From: Synaphobranchus kaupii
Taxonomy: Eukaryota > Chordata > Actinopteri > Anguilliformes > Synaphobranchidae
Reading direction: 5' to 3'
NCBI GenBank assembly: GCA_029718625.1
Contig: CM056377.1
Coordinates: 105,288,585-105,352,584, forward strand
Length of the DNA: 64,000 bases
Shown here piece after piece: positions 46,650 through 59,349 of this stretch. The position numbers and the translations under genes are program-made. Every line of letters begins with the position of its first letter. Within the stretch, counting starts at the first letter, position 1. The notes beneath the pieces are model-generated. The model worked only from the letters and a program-made list of their open reading frames with translations, was not told where the DNA came from and ran no database searches.

Positions 46650-48711
46650 CAGTTTTTTACAATCACTTTGGCACTAATTTCAGAACCTTGTGGTCATTTT
46701 TCAAAATTGTAGACACAAAACTCAAAACAGATAATCAAAATGCCCATTTTTCAAAACTCTAAACACCTTTTTCAATTGCATGAATACAATACACATAAAC
46801 CTAAAATAATTTTTTAAATGACGCAAATAATTTGTTCACAATGACACAACTTACCATAAAAATATTAACATTTCAAAATGCAGTACACACGTTGCATATG
46901 ATGTGACTGTCTTTTCATTTCATTACAATGCATCTAACTATGAATTAATCCAACTGCTCAAAATGATAAGTAACTGTAGCATTACTAATAATGCATAGGT
47001 TTATGTGAACTGATTACTGTAGCAACATTCCATGTTTAGATCATGAATGTTTAAGGATAAATAAATCTATTGACACCAATTACATGAACCAATTTTACTA
47101 CATTATCTTTGAAATATGTCATCATTATCCTTTATCAGATACTGTTCCTATGGTCCCACTATTCCAGACAATGTTTTCAGATTTGACTATGTATATAGGC
47201 CATTTTCTTGGCTTTTCCAATAAGAACTTGTTACAGTAATGATGATTGGTTTCACATTGTGGTAAGAGTAAAAAAGGGTCTGTATCCACCTGCAACAACA
47301 TAGAAAAACATGGAGCAGGCAGATGATCCACGTCAGAATAGAGATCAAGCAGTGAGATGAGGATGAGGAGGAGGACGAGGAGGGTGGTCAAGGGAATGGC
47401 AGAGGATAAGTACCCCTTCATAGACGTGGCCGTAGACCTTGTCTTAGAGGAGGGCTTAGGCCTCATCAGAGAAGTGACCATGGGTCTTGTTTGAGAGGTG
47501 GGGGGGCCTGGGGGGTACGTGGTAGAGGACAAGGCCACGGACCAAGACAGTGATGGCAACAGCAAAGAGCAAAGAGTGTCCAAAGAAATCCGAACAATAG
47601 TTGTGGACCTTGTCATAAATCGTGGCATGACAATGACAACAGCTACAATGATTCAGACAAACCTCAGGAGATCAACAGTGGCAATCTCAATCATCAGAAC
47701 TCTCCACCATGAGAACCGGTAAGTCTTCACATTGCATTACTCTCAATTGTCAAATTACTGTATAATGCATGCCACTGCATACCACACAGTAGGTGTTGTG
47801 ACTGAATGTATTCTTTGTTTTCCCTGACAGAATTGATGTACACCTGACCAAAATTCAGCGGCACATCATTGACAATGACGACTTGTTCAACAAGGTGGAG
47901 GCCATAAGTCTGCAAACTATTGCATGCATTCTGAAAATGCACCAGGTGTCTCTAAAAGAGATGGTGCCTTTTGAAAGTAATGCAGATAGAGTGAAGCAAC
48001 TGCGTACTGAGTATGTTCAGTTTCAAGATTCCTATTGTCAAAGATTCAAGTTTGATCTCCATTATTCTGTTGGGTAATTATCTTTCAATTTCTTTTTAGA
48101 GGGTGATGGAGCTGGATGCTGCAGAAAACCACCACAAATACCTCTTTGTGGACGAGGCAGGCTTCAACCTAGCCAGAGGTTGGAACTGTTATTGCTGTAT
48201 TTTTTGTTTTTCACTGCAGTTGAGGACGTTTTTGTTCACTTTGTAGCAATAATTACTGTATTTATTTGTTGCTATGATTCAAAGAAACCTATGTTGTAAT
48301 TGTATTTTAAAAAATAAATTCTGATTTTGTTCAATGATTCCACTCTGTTCCACTGTCTCTACTATTCCCTTTATTTAGAACCACAAAAAGAACCATATTG
48401 AAACATGTATCAAGTATTTTTTACTGCAATATTAAAGGATTGTAAAAACAACTAAACAGTGAAGCTATCAGTATCTTGGGTGTTTGGGTGATCTAAGCTA
48501 ATGTTTCTTTCGTATTTCATGATAAATTAGTTATTTGAACCAATGATTCTGAAGTGCAAGATTACTTCAAAGATATGAATGCACAATGCAAGGTTTTGAA
48601 CATAGGACAGGCTGTGTTACAAGTGCTGACCGTTTTTAATTTTGTGTCTAAGGTTTTGAAAATTGAGCACAAACTTGTGAGATTAGCGCCAAAGTGATTG
48701 TAAAAACACTG
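46650..48711 (+). mobile_element. IS630/Tc1-like transposon with both ends, non-autonomous
   Basis: The ends are TIRs: cagttttttacaatcacttt at 46650 and, as reverse complement, cagtgtttttacaatcactt ending at 48711. Homology continues inward (ggc[a/g]ctaat). A TA lies on each side (46648-46649 and 48712-48713), the target duplication of the IS630-Tc1-mariner superfamily. The 2.06-kb element contains a plus-strand transposase remnant (47310-48178). It then has about 530 bp of non-coding AT-rich DNA where the catalytic C-terminus should be. Confidence 0.88.
47310..48178 (+). pseudogene. Intron-containing IS630/Tc1-like transposase, truncated
   Basis: The N-terminal Gly/Arg-rich leader is broken by stops and shifts: MEQADDPRQNRDQAVR near 47310, then GGGRGG and RGRG-type text. 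From about 47585 the frame gives EIRTIVVDLVINRGMTMTTA and RRSTVAISIIRTLHHENR, a helix-turn-helix. A splice donor ccg/gtaagt (47718/47719) and acceptor ctgacag/aatt (47830/47831) join it to RIDVHLTKIQRHIIDNDDLF through VKQLRTEYVQ (to 48020). A second intron, 48021-48099, ends in ttttttag-like pyrimidine-AG, and the next exon reads RVMELDAAENHHKYLFVDEA then GFNLARG, with the first catalytic Asp in VDEAGFN. The donor of intron 2 reads cag/tttcaag rather than gt. The second Asp and final Asp/Glu regions are absent. Confidence 0.8.
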
Positions 48712-48714
48712 TAA

Positions 48715-51700
48715 CAAGTTCAGTGGTTGATTAACCTAAACAAAGTCAATCCACTGAAACTAGTGATTTCTTACTCTGCTCCATATGTCTATATTTGAAC
48801 CAATTTCAACTTCAACGTGTTAATTTGCTTAATAAAACACCCTATGGAAACACAAGACCTGTAGAGCCAACATGTTAGTAAACAACACAATTCTTTTCTC
48901 TCACCTTAATAATTTGCACATATTCTTTAAAAAAAAAAACACACAAAATAAGAAAATCAAGTAATGCGGACTCCAGTGTCGACCCCATACCAATCAAAGA
49001 AAATATAAAGTTTATCACCTTTGTCCAGAACTTGTGCACATCAAAACAAAAGTGTCGCTTCCTTATGGCTGGATCACCAACACTGGTTCTTGTAAAAATC
49101 TCTTTGGTCAATGTAGGGAACATATTTTTTTCTGTCAATGACACATTTAGCTTATTGGCTCAAATAAAACATTTCTTTCTAACCAGATTTCAAAGACAGA
49201 TTTTGTTTGCTTCGTACATTCGTGCAAGGGGAGATTGTTGTGCCTTGGCGGAGGTCTGCACTTAGAATAATAAGTGTATTCTTTCTAGTTTGTATATGCA
49301 TTACAATGATTAGCAGAGCTGATGAGTTTCACAGCCAGTGGATCCATTTATAAAACTGCAGTTGTCTGATGTCAAAGGGATGCACACAATGTGAGAGTAC
49401 CTGCCAAGGCCATAAATACACTATTAAATATCCAAGTTTTAAGTGACCATTTTAATGGTTCATTATTTGTGTGAGTGTAACTTTAGAAGACATTTTACAA
49501 GAAGCAAATAGCATGTCACGAGTTTAAAAAAAAGTGAAAAATAGATTTAGTTAAGTGCAGGAAGTATTATGTTTAGCTTGGGGCAAGGTGCTCACCTGAA
49601 TTATTGCAGTCGATTAACCACAGCTCCAGGCTGACACTACACGGTGTATTTGTTTACAGAGAAGAAAATAAAACTATTCATTTCAACTGCCTCAATTATT
49701 ATCTTTGATTCCATTCTCGTCTCTATGAATGATACGCTCCTTGCATTTACACTATGCACTATAGTTTTAACCAAGAACAAATCCCAAAAGAGAAAAGCTG
49801 TTCCTATATGTTAGGACTACCTCACTGAAAAACTGGTTTTCATTATGAATTCACAAACGACTTTATTTGAAGGTGCTGATATAATTAGCTTCCATCCACT
49901 AAATGTGTGCGCAATCTTTCTTAAGTTTCAAAGACTGCAGAAACACAATCTTGTTTCTATTCGCAGAAAACTGAAGTTGATTGAACTTTTTATTCAATAG
50001 AGCACTTCTCTTTCAACCACCATCTGTCTTGCTGTTTCTCAGTTCTAAATCATGAACAGTTTGCAGTACAGGCGTATATTTACTTTTGTTTTAAAAGAAA
50101 TATGGATCTGTATTATATTTATAATAATGTGTGTTTCTTTTTAATTTTTTTTAGTTCATACTGTTGGGACATTGATTTAATTTATTAATTTAGACTTCAC
50201 ACACCATGTGTGATAAAGCCTGAAAGTATTCAAAAATGGGAAAAATCCTAGCAATTTTAGCCAGGATTTTATTTGGGACATGTCGGGGCGAAAAGGGCAG
50301 AGTTTAATCAGAAATCAAACAACAGTGTACCCAGAGTATTTTCCTCACATCTTTTATACCTAAGTGTTAACTGCTGTGTCTCACATTTACAATATTTGCC
50401 TTCTGTCTGCTTTGGAGGCATACCTGTTGGGATAATCCATGCCTTAAGACAAGGCTCTGGCTGAGTACCCCGTTTGGGGGGAGTATCTAGTGGTAATCCA
50501 GGGTAAACTCTCCTTTGACTTCACCCCTCTCAGCACATCGGTGAAGCAGTCATGAGGAGGAAACAGAGGTGACTGATTCTACTGCCCTCCAGAGGAAAAA
50601 CTATATCAGGAAATAAAGTATTTTCACCCTCTCGTCCCTCTATTCTTTTTATTCTTTGCATTTGTATCACTTTATACAAGATCTTTTTTTTCCCCGAACA
50701 GTTTTTTGTTTCTTTTTTAACATTTTAATGTAGCATCCCCATAACTTCCTAACTGTAGCCTTTTATGTGCAGGGGGCTTGGGAGAACACTGACACAATTG
50801 TTGTTTTCCTTCAGTAAAAAAACGGCATCAAATCCCTGTCTGTGTTCAGCCATGCCATACGAGTGAGGTCATGCCGTACACAAATCAAATTTTCCCATCC
50901 CCAGATTGGGCTATCAGATATCTGCCATTGACACTGAGCACCACACTAATTCACTACACAGTAACATGGAACAGCTTGATGGGACACATATCAAATTGAC
51001 CACGATGAGGAATGCTGTTCAACTCAGACCATTAGTGGAGCTTTGCAAACTCCTACCTGGGTCAGAGAGCATTATTGGAAAAAATCACTGCAACATGTTT
51101 TTAAAAATGGGTTCTGGGAAATCTGTCTGGTCTGTCAAGTATGATACCAGAGTTTATTGGATGACACAGTCCAATTGTGAATACCATAACCAGAAAGGAA
51201 ATATTACTCTGAATTTCCGTGACCCTTTTTTGGATGGAACAGTAATTATTACTTTCCGTGCATAACACTGCACAGAAGCTAATGCATTTATGAAAATAAC
51301 AACGTGCCACCATGGCTTAAAAAGGAAATTTAATATCAGAGATTGGGGGGAGGGGATATAAGTACATCTATAACAATGACTTAAATGCAATGACTTAAAT
51401 GACTGGGACAGCGACACATTGTTTTCCTTCAGGACACAATCTATTTTAATCCCAGAGACAGACTTGTCCTTTTGCCTCCATTTCCGTGCAGAGGTTGTGG
51501 GTTCAGAGGTTACTGGGTGATTTTGGTTAACTACATCCAAGGGCGCTGACTTGTAAGATATATTGGAGGGGCAAAAAAAAGGAAAGTCAGATATTAAAGA
51601 AATGGCTAAACGATTCAAATATTGAGTTCACATATGCTTTGCTTTCATAAACAACAACATAAACAAAAATAAACAACAATGCATGCCACATAGGCATGCA

Positions 51701-51990
51701 TGACACTTAGATAATATAGCTAGAGCTACATCGATTAGGCTACTTTTTTTTTCAACAGAACAAATATGGCATTAAAATACATTTTAACAAACGCTCCAAC
51801 AGGAATATATATATATATATATATATACGTTTGAAAGAAAATGGACCATGTCCATGCAACAAACTGGTGCGCACTGCACAATAAAGAGCTGGATGCATCC
51901 GCTGCATATTTTCAAATATTAATTTATTAATTAATACTGTATATGATAGAAGGATGTTTAGTGTGCTCTTCTGTCTAAAGTCAAAATATT
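48715..51990. other. Non-coding stretch, no gene recognised
   Basis: Contains open frames up to about 150 codons (for example 50906-51265 plus and 51154-51618 minus). They overlap each other on opposite strands and show no motif I know. A short TA run lies at 51804-51827. No paired repeats were found. Confidence 0.45.
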
Positions 51991-52009
51991 TTTTTACTTC
52001 TTTGGGTTC

Positions 52010-52245
52010 CATCCATCCATCCATTATCCATTAACCCGCTTATTCCTGGTCAGGGTCACGGGGGGTGCTGGAGCCTATCCCAGCATGCATCGGGCGAGAG
52101 GCAGGAATACACCCTGGACAGGCCGCCAATCCATCACAGGGCACACACACCATTCACTCACACACTCATACTCATACCTATGGGCAATTTTGAGTCTCCA
52201 ATTAGCCTAACCTGCATGTCTTTGGACTGTGGGAGGAAACCGGAG
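52010..52245 (-). mobile_element. 5'-truncated SINE (family B) with 15-bp TSD
   Basis: From the catccatccatccattatcc tail to gggaggaaaccggag. This is the same SINE as 33669-34040, on the minus strand and cut just after the body. Exact duplications tacttctttgggttc flank it at 51995-52009 and 52246-52260. A small internal duplication of actcatac (52163-52178) is private to this copy. Confidence 0.95.
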
Positions 52246-52368
52246 TACTTCTTTGGGTTCTGAAGCCAAAATGCAATATAAAAAAGTAAGGAAAGCTAGC
52301 ACTCACAAAAATGTTCAATCTTTGTATATTTTTCATTTTCTTACACATTTGACTACATAACACGGATA

Positions 52369-52392
52369 CGTTTTGGCTAGTGCCGTCCTCAG
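52369..52392 (-). ncRNA. Hammerhead-like core motif, degenerate
   Basis: On the minus strand: ctgagga, then a stem ggc/gcc with loop acta, then aaaacg. This matches the CUGANGA half of a hammerhead ribozyme core and a stem II, but the second half reads AAAA instead of the required GAAA. Similar 'ctgatgaag...gaaacg' motifs occur in Penelope-like elements and retrozymes. Probably inactive if it ever was a ribozyme. Confidence 0.3.
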
Positions 52393-52566
52393 CGTGTGTC
52401 TAGTCACAGGTATAAGACATTTTCAGGACAGTAATTGGTACCATGTTATCAATTTACATCAATCATCAATTAACAATAGTGTCGACACGGTCCGTATGTG
52501 ACACTTTACAATATTAATACCATTTCCCAATAAAAAAGTGTATTGTACAAGACAAAACAGAACAAC

Positions 52567-52644
52567 AACCTTTTCCAAATAGGACAACAAAATAGAGTCC
52601 CAATTAAATTCTCTGTTATTTTGTTGTCCTATTTGGAAAAGGTT
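52567..52644. repeat. 26-bp perfect inverted repeat
   Basis: 52567-52592 (aaccttttccaaataggaca...) and 52619-52644 are exact reverse complements around a 26-bp loop, which itself has gag/ctc pairing next to the arms. No mobile-element ends coincide with it. Confidence 0.95.
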
Positions 52645-53004
52645 TTGTTTTTGTTTTGTGTTATCAAAAAATAATCGCATGATGGGGGGGTTGTGATGCT
52701 GCCCTGGGGGGTCTTTAGTCCCCCCAAAGTGCGATTTAAAAAAAAAAAGTAGTAATTCATCCGAAAACATTTTTGCGTACCGCCTGGCTATATGCCGCGG
52801 AACTCACTTTGAAAATCACTGGTATAAGGCAACTTTACTTAGGGACGTGTGGATGCAGTAGGCAATTTAATTGGATTAGATATGTCACAGTCACTTTCAA
52901 TGGCTGTCAGTTTATCACAACAACGCATAAAGTACAGTAGCAGGTTATATAGAATGGCGGCGCTGTTTTGGCAGTACGGCAGTGGCAAATATTCAGAGGG
53001 AAAC

Positions 53005-53046
53005 TGCCCCCTCAATATCAGTAGGGGGAAAGATATTGAGGGGGCA
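53005..53046. repeat. 15-bp perfect hairpin in a palindrome-rich patch
   Basis: tgccccctcaatatc (53005-53019) and gatattgagggggca (53032-53046) are exact inverted copies around a 12-bp loop. The same words recur, less exactly, to about 53090 (caatattaatactgagggg, gcaatgccccca). Confidence 0.93.
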
Positions 53047-53099
53047 TTGCAATATTAATACTGAGGGGTCAACCGACGCAATGCCCCCACATAGTCGGT

Positions 53100-56000
53100 G
53101 CATGTGACTACATCGCTCCCCCCCACCCCCCATTTCCAGTATATACACATACACATTTTTTTTCCCCATCCGGAGCAGAATGAAATGCAAGAAAACGAAA
53201 TCTTGAAATAAATGTCACACGGTACAGTAGTCTAACTTGTCAAATCTTGAGAGGGGGAATTAGTGATATGTTGCGTGTCGCTGAAATGACAGGAGCATTT
53301 CAGCACTGAGTAGTCACTGCATATGTCCCTGTATTCCTCACCTGCCCAACGCAACACAATCCAAGTAGATTTGACTCAGAATGACTGTCAGTGCTGTCAG
53401 TGTTATTCTTCTTAGGACCTTGTTTCATTAAAACTTTTCCTTGCGCTGAGTTTCTTGTCTCAATAACAATGACATTGACGGGGTAACAAAAAATGTCTGC
53501 GCCTGTGCCGTTTTTTTTACCAATGTAAATGGGAAATGTGAAATCCATGCACAACTGACGCGTATGTTTAAACATTGGGCAATTATATGAATTATAACAA
53601 TTGGTAGTGAGTTGTCAAAACAATACACCTTTATTAGGCGGAACTGCAGGTACAGTCAGGGGACACAAGTAAACAAAACTATGTATATGGATGTTAAATA
53701 CTACAGAGTATAGAAATTAAAATACTAAGAAATTTTCTTAGTAATGATGTCTACATCTTGTGTGTCCTCCGTTCCCCACCATAAATGATCACAGCTAGCC
53801 TGGCAATGACATAACCAGTGTACTTATTTCTCACTTGAAATCATATTCCACTCAGCTCAGCAATCGCATGTGGTCACGGTAATCAACAATGCATTGCAGA
53901 GGTGCTTCGATGGGTTTAGGTGAGGCAGGTATGGTGGCCACTTCACTTCCCATAGACATTGTAAAGCCTTATAGCCGTTTAAGGCAATGCATGTTCGTGC
54001 ATAAATGTGAGGACATTATTTTTCACACACGTAATGTGATGCGAGGGATGGCTCCACAGTGCTATGCAGTCAGTGAGACCTTATTAACAGTGATCTCCAT
54101 ACATATTGTATTGCAACACAAACCATCATGCTTCTTCCAAAGTGGTCTACTTGTACTAGATATGCAAAGTCAATGGAACCTTTCCCCTGCATCCATGGTA
54201 AGGCTCCCATAATAAACATAACTGATCTTTAATCCAAATTAATATTGTGGATCCATTTTAATTTTGTGAATCTAATTGGTGTTTGACATTAACGACTGAT
54301 TTTATAGCTGTTTATATAGTGTGAGCATGAGTGACAAACATTATAATGATTGTGTAATATAGCTGTTGTTTTGATGTAGTATCAAATCACTTTCTCCTTG
54401 CAATGATTCTCATGTTAGAGACGCAATGTTTTGATTTCATGGTTCTTCTGTTTGCGATTTCACAGTGTGAATAAGATTACTTTGGGCAGTTTGTACCACC
54501 TGTACTCAAAAAGATAGAGGAACAATAAACCTGCAAGCCAGAAATAAAATATTGTGTACTAGGCCTACAGGATTTCCTAACTCCCAAACATCAAGCCAAA
54601 AAAAGGAATTGAGGAATATTTATTAATTGCATTAAAAATGAAGTGAACCATTAAATTCTAGCCATTGTACTTTAATTCCTTGATTTCTTGTTGGGATTTC
54701 TGTTTCCTGATTATCCCTGATTTGAAGAATTTTGCAATAAAATGTCCCTCCTGGAAAAATAATAAATAAATAAATAAAAAATAAAAAAAGGAAATGGACA
54801 ATAAGCAAATGACAGTATGTGACGGGATAGATGCAGTGAACCTTGAAAATGTTGGGAACTTATGAGAGAAAATCAGAAATAATGTCTCTGTTCAAAAAGA
54901 GGAAATGCAGATTTCTTGGGATTTTGACATAGGGAAGGCCACCATGACAAACCTAAACAAATAAATAACAGAGAACATACATTTTGCATCTAGTGTCAAA
55001 AACTGAAGGGTAGGCTAAACTACACCCTCCTCCAAAACTTATTATTGGATAAATTGCTTGTCAAATGTCTGCTGGCTGGCTCAAGCAAAAGTCGAATGTA
55101 CAGTGAAGGAATTTCACATGTTCAACTGCCCACACCTTGTTAGTGACCAAGACCCAAGCTGTAAATCTGAACATTCACTGTCACATTAAAGCGGTCAGGT
55201 TATTGTTGCATATGCAGATTTATGTAAGTCATGCTGTACAGCATACTAAACCCATATTTAACCCTGCTGGGACTGGACATATGCAGATAACACGTGAAAA
55301 TTAAGCCTACATTTAAAAATGAGGGGACATTTTTATTTATTTATTTTTAAATGCGGTAATAGTGGTAGTACAGTGGCAGCCAAATCAGTTTCAAATATGT
55401 GTAATTTAAAAATGTGTAATTTATACCATAAAACATTTTTAAACATTGGCTTAAATTTAAAATGTTATAACCAATAAAATGCCAATTTAATCAATTGCAA
55501 TATTTCCCAGTATAATCTGAATAGGATTTATTGTGTTTGTCTCCAAGATATTTGTAATTCCAAATTATTAGTGTTTTAAACCAAGGAGGTGACCTCCTTA
55601 GATTAATTACCTGTGAACTTTATCATGAAAATTTTAAACTTTTCAGTTTGTAACCTATCATATACAGTTTTACAAAAGCCTGTACCATATGAAGTTCCAT
55701 GGCAAAATGAGTGAGGTATGACAATATATGACATATGACATTCAAACTCAAGTACGATTGCATCTTCTGAGTCTTCTGCCTATTTTCTTCCTGTCACTTC
55801 AACAGTAAGGGAAGGTTTAGCTGCCGCATATGTCTGGAATGGTTTGGTATGGATATTTTATGAAGGTTAAAACCAATGTCAAAGTCACAAAGGTCATTTT
55901 TATCCAGACAATAATTTTTTTTTTTAATCACATGGCAGTGGCATACAATATAACAAAAGTAGTTCTAAGGGTAGGAGGCACCTGACCTAGGTCCAACACA

Positions 56001-56985
56001 AGCTTAATTTAAATAAACATACTTTATGCTTCATAGTTTCAGGGCATATTTCCACAGAATTTTGTTCACTTCTATTACTGCTACATCAATATAAACGAAG
56101 CATTACAACCATACTTGGGTAAATTTAGTGATATTTATATTTTTTCTTTAGATACAAATTTGAAAATACTCCTGTAGATCTGAAACTTTTCAACAAAGCA
56201 TATCAGTAACCAAAATGCACAATCATGTGAAGTAAGAATCAAGTTCTGAATGTTGGTAAAACAATTGATGTGTCTTAAAATTTTCAGCTGATTGCAACAG
56301 ATTTGAATCATTATTTTCATGCAGTTGAAATGTTTTACTCTGAAGTCGTTGTTTCATAAATTATGAGAGATTCAGTGATGGAGGGGTGACAGCAGTCAAA
56401 GAAGGCAGGAAATGAACAGCTCCACATCCATTAAATAGTCTATTCCTTGACCCCCTAGCCTTAGTATCATTCATTAACTGATTCACAAAATTCAGGGAGT
56501 TCACAAAAGGACCACTTTCAGCTTATTTTAGAAAATTAAACAATTTAGATTCATCTTTGTAAAACGTTACACCAAATAGGCATAATGAAATTCCCATTGT
56601 AAAGGTTTGTAATGCAAAAGAACATGCATTGCACATTCACACCCACATTATGAGCCTATGGTATTTAAAATGATGAGTAGATTTGTTGTTGAATGAAGTA
56701 ATACCATAGCAATGAGTCATGATTACATGCTACAATACGCATTGAAAAGACACCATCATTATGCTTCCCATTTTTCACTAATTCACTGTCATTTTCTGGT
56801 AGACATATCACAGCATTTCCAGCAGTTTATCATCATTAAATAATATCAACAAATGTTTTCACAAGGCTTTCTCTATGTTGCTTTGTACTAAAGGAAGTGA
56901 CTTAATAAAAATACTTGAATTTATAAAAAATAATATTACTTGCATAATTCATGTTATTGTTTATTTTGATATCAACTGAAGTGCT
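53100..56985. other. AT-rich non-coding stretch, no gene seen
   Basis: No recognised motif. An A-rich tract with aaataaataaataaataaaa at about 54760-54790 could be an old retroelement tail, but nothing upstream identifies one. Confidence 0.5.
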
Positions 56986-56990
56986 TCTTA

Positions 56991-57533
56991 CACTGCCCGG
57001 CCAAAAAAAAAGTTGCACACTGTAATATTTTGTTGGACCGCCTTCAGCTTTGATTATGGCGCGCATTCGTCGTGGCATTGTTTCGACAACCTTATGCAAC
57101 GTCACAACATTTATTTCTGTCCAGACTTGCATTCATTTTTGGCCGAGATCTTGTATTGACGACGGGAGAGTCGAACCACTCCGTGAAGTCTTCTCCAGCA
57201 CATCCCAAAGACTTTCAATGGGGTTAAGGTCAGGACTCTGGTGGCCAATTCATGTGTGAAAATGATTCCTCATGCTCCCTGAACCACTCTTTCACAATTT
57301 GAGCCCGATGAATCTTGGCATTGTCGTCCTGGAATATGCCCATTGATGGGATAACCTGGTCATTCAGTACATTCAGGCACTCAGCTGACTTCATTTTATT
57401 GCTGCATAACGTTCCTGAGCCTAGACCTGACCAATTGAAGCAACCCCAGATCATAACACTGCCTCCAGAGGCTTGTACAGTGGGCACTATGCATGACTGG
57501 TGCAACTGCGACTTTTTTTTTGGCCAGGCAGTG
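56991..57533 (-). mobile_element. Tc1-like deletion derivative with both TIRs and TA target sites
   Basis: Ends cactgcccggccaaaaaaaa and, inverted, cactgcctggccaaaaaaaa, directly flanked by TA (56989-56990 and 57534-57535). The 543-bp element carries only the C-terminal half of a transposase on the minus strand: [18 protein letters not shown] (about 57450), then [18 protein letters not shown] (about 57300, second catalytic Asp) and NWPPES. After a 1-2 nt shift it continues DLNPIESLWDVLEK (third acidic residue, about 57215) and MQVWTEINVVTLHKVVETMP, ending near 57020. The DNA-binding half is deleted. Its clean ends suggest it was mobilised in trans. Confidence 0.9.
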
Positions 57534-57535
57534 TA

Positions 57536-59230
57536 TTAAAACTACTTAACTGCTCTATTAAAATGCATGATATTTCATGTCCATGTACTTGACAGTTGGC
57601 CTGATTTAGGTGTCAATATCGTCCAACAGCTGGTCCCATCAGTCATCCATTGCTGGTGATATCCACTACATAAATCACCTCATGTCAAGAGAACCATTTA
57701 TCATTCCTCTAAATTAGGCCATTTACAAAAAGACATGGCACATCACGGAAGATATTAAGTTAACTAGCACTGTCTTGTGTTTGCGAGGAACTATTTTCTG
57801 TTTGCGTCTGTAGTTTCGGCTGAAAATGTATTTATTGCTCAATATCTTTTTGAAGCAGACAAGACTGTTTTTATTTCATGGAGAAGGCACACTTTTTACA
57901 TCTGTGTAATCCATAATACATCTATCTTCAGCGGTGCAAGCACATTCTTTATAGAGATTTTAATCCACTGTGAGTGAGGTGGGTTTCTCAGAGGAATAAA
58001 ATGATTTAAGACATCTAGGAGTGTTAATTGAATCAATAACTGTATATTAACACAGAAACATGATAATTCACTTATACAGATTCTAACATTTAATAATGAA
58101 ACACGGGGCATTTCCCCCTTAATCTTGATTTATTTTGCCTGACTGGACACTCACATTTAATTGCTGTGCAAATTGACTTGGTTTAGCTATTGGTCCAGGT
58201 CCTGGTGCTAACTTACATAATGCAGCGCATTCCTGGTGGGCTTCCTCAGGCAAATATGATTTTGAACCTTGTAGCTAGAACATTCTAAACAATCAAAATT
58301 TGGTTGGCCATGTTTATTGTCAGCCTTGTTAACTAACTAGGTTGTCATGGAAGAACTGGTAATCTGGATATAACTGAGCTCCAAGACCTTTAGCAACAGA
58401 GCCAAATGGGAAAAAGCTCAGAATTTGAGAATTGTATGTAGACTTACATGTAGGGTGGCCAGGTATACCAGGACAGTCCTGGTTTTCAACTGGGCGTCCC
58501 AACAAAAGTCTGAAAAGTGCCAGTTTTCACAGAAAGTCAGTTATGTTTTCTGAACTTAAAAATGTCAGAAATAAGTCTCCCGCCTTCTGCCTCAATCCTA
58601 AGCATGATGCAATCATTAAACAATTTACAGTAGCTTCACATGAGAATACACAGCAACAATCAGATTTGTGTATATTGCATAACATTACATTCACGCAGCA
58701 GACAATCTTATCCAACTTAAAACATAGGAGAAACAAGTGTAATCACCTGATTAAAATGAGAACTTATGCCAGACCAGAGGCCTCATTTATAAACCATTCC
58801 TATGCACATATTCCAAACGATCCTAAATTGAGATTTATAAAACTTGAAACTGACGTGAAAATGATCTTATGCATATGCAAACTCCAGACTATGCGTACAA
58901 AGTTTTCCTTATGGCTGTACTGCAGGCTCAACACATTTTTTCAGATGTGAATATTTTGCCAACCCCCTCACATATGGAGATGTATAGGCTATTAGTCCAC
59001 ACGTGTCAGATTCATTTTTGGAATAAGTATTGTGAGATGCAATGTTGTGGGCCATTAAGGCTATTGCAGCATTTGTTATTAACATCAGCAAGCATGCAAT
59101 CCTGTATGAAAACCAATGATACTAATAATGTTGATAATAATCATAATAATAATAATACATTTACGGGTTTAAGATTTGAAATAAATCTGTACATCCCATC
59201 ATAATGATTGCTACTTTAGAACCAAGGACC
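57536..59230. other. Non-coding stretch, no gene recognised
   Basis: Open frames are short. Phrases such as gtggccaggtataccaggac (58447) and gaggcctcatttataaacca (58778) resemble fish interspersed repeats, but no complete element is delimited. Confidence 0.4.
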
Positions 59231-59349
59231 AAGCATGGAGTTCATCCCTAAGGAGTCCCACCTTAGCAAAGTACAAGACAATCATAAGGAGGGCAAGAGC
59301 ACCAGGCCCAAGCGGAGTCCCCTAAAAGGTGTTCAAGAACTGCCCAAAT

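Noticed and set aside
50906..51618. Open frames of 119 (plus) and 154 (minus) residues
   Set aside because: They overlap on opposite strands, have no recognisable motif or splice context, and are within the length expected by chance in 64 kb.
19220..52245. Repeated copies of the same about 250-370 bp sequence at 19.2, 33.7, 44.9 and 52.0 kb as a possible CRISPR-like or regulatory array
   Set aside because: Each copy has its own TSD or truncation point and both orientations occur. They are independent SINE insertions.
58432..58950. 172-residue open frame, the longest in the window
   Set aside because: No domain, biased AT-derived composition, and it begins in interspersed-repeat text (gtggccaggtataccagg). 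Treated as a chance frame.
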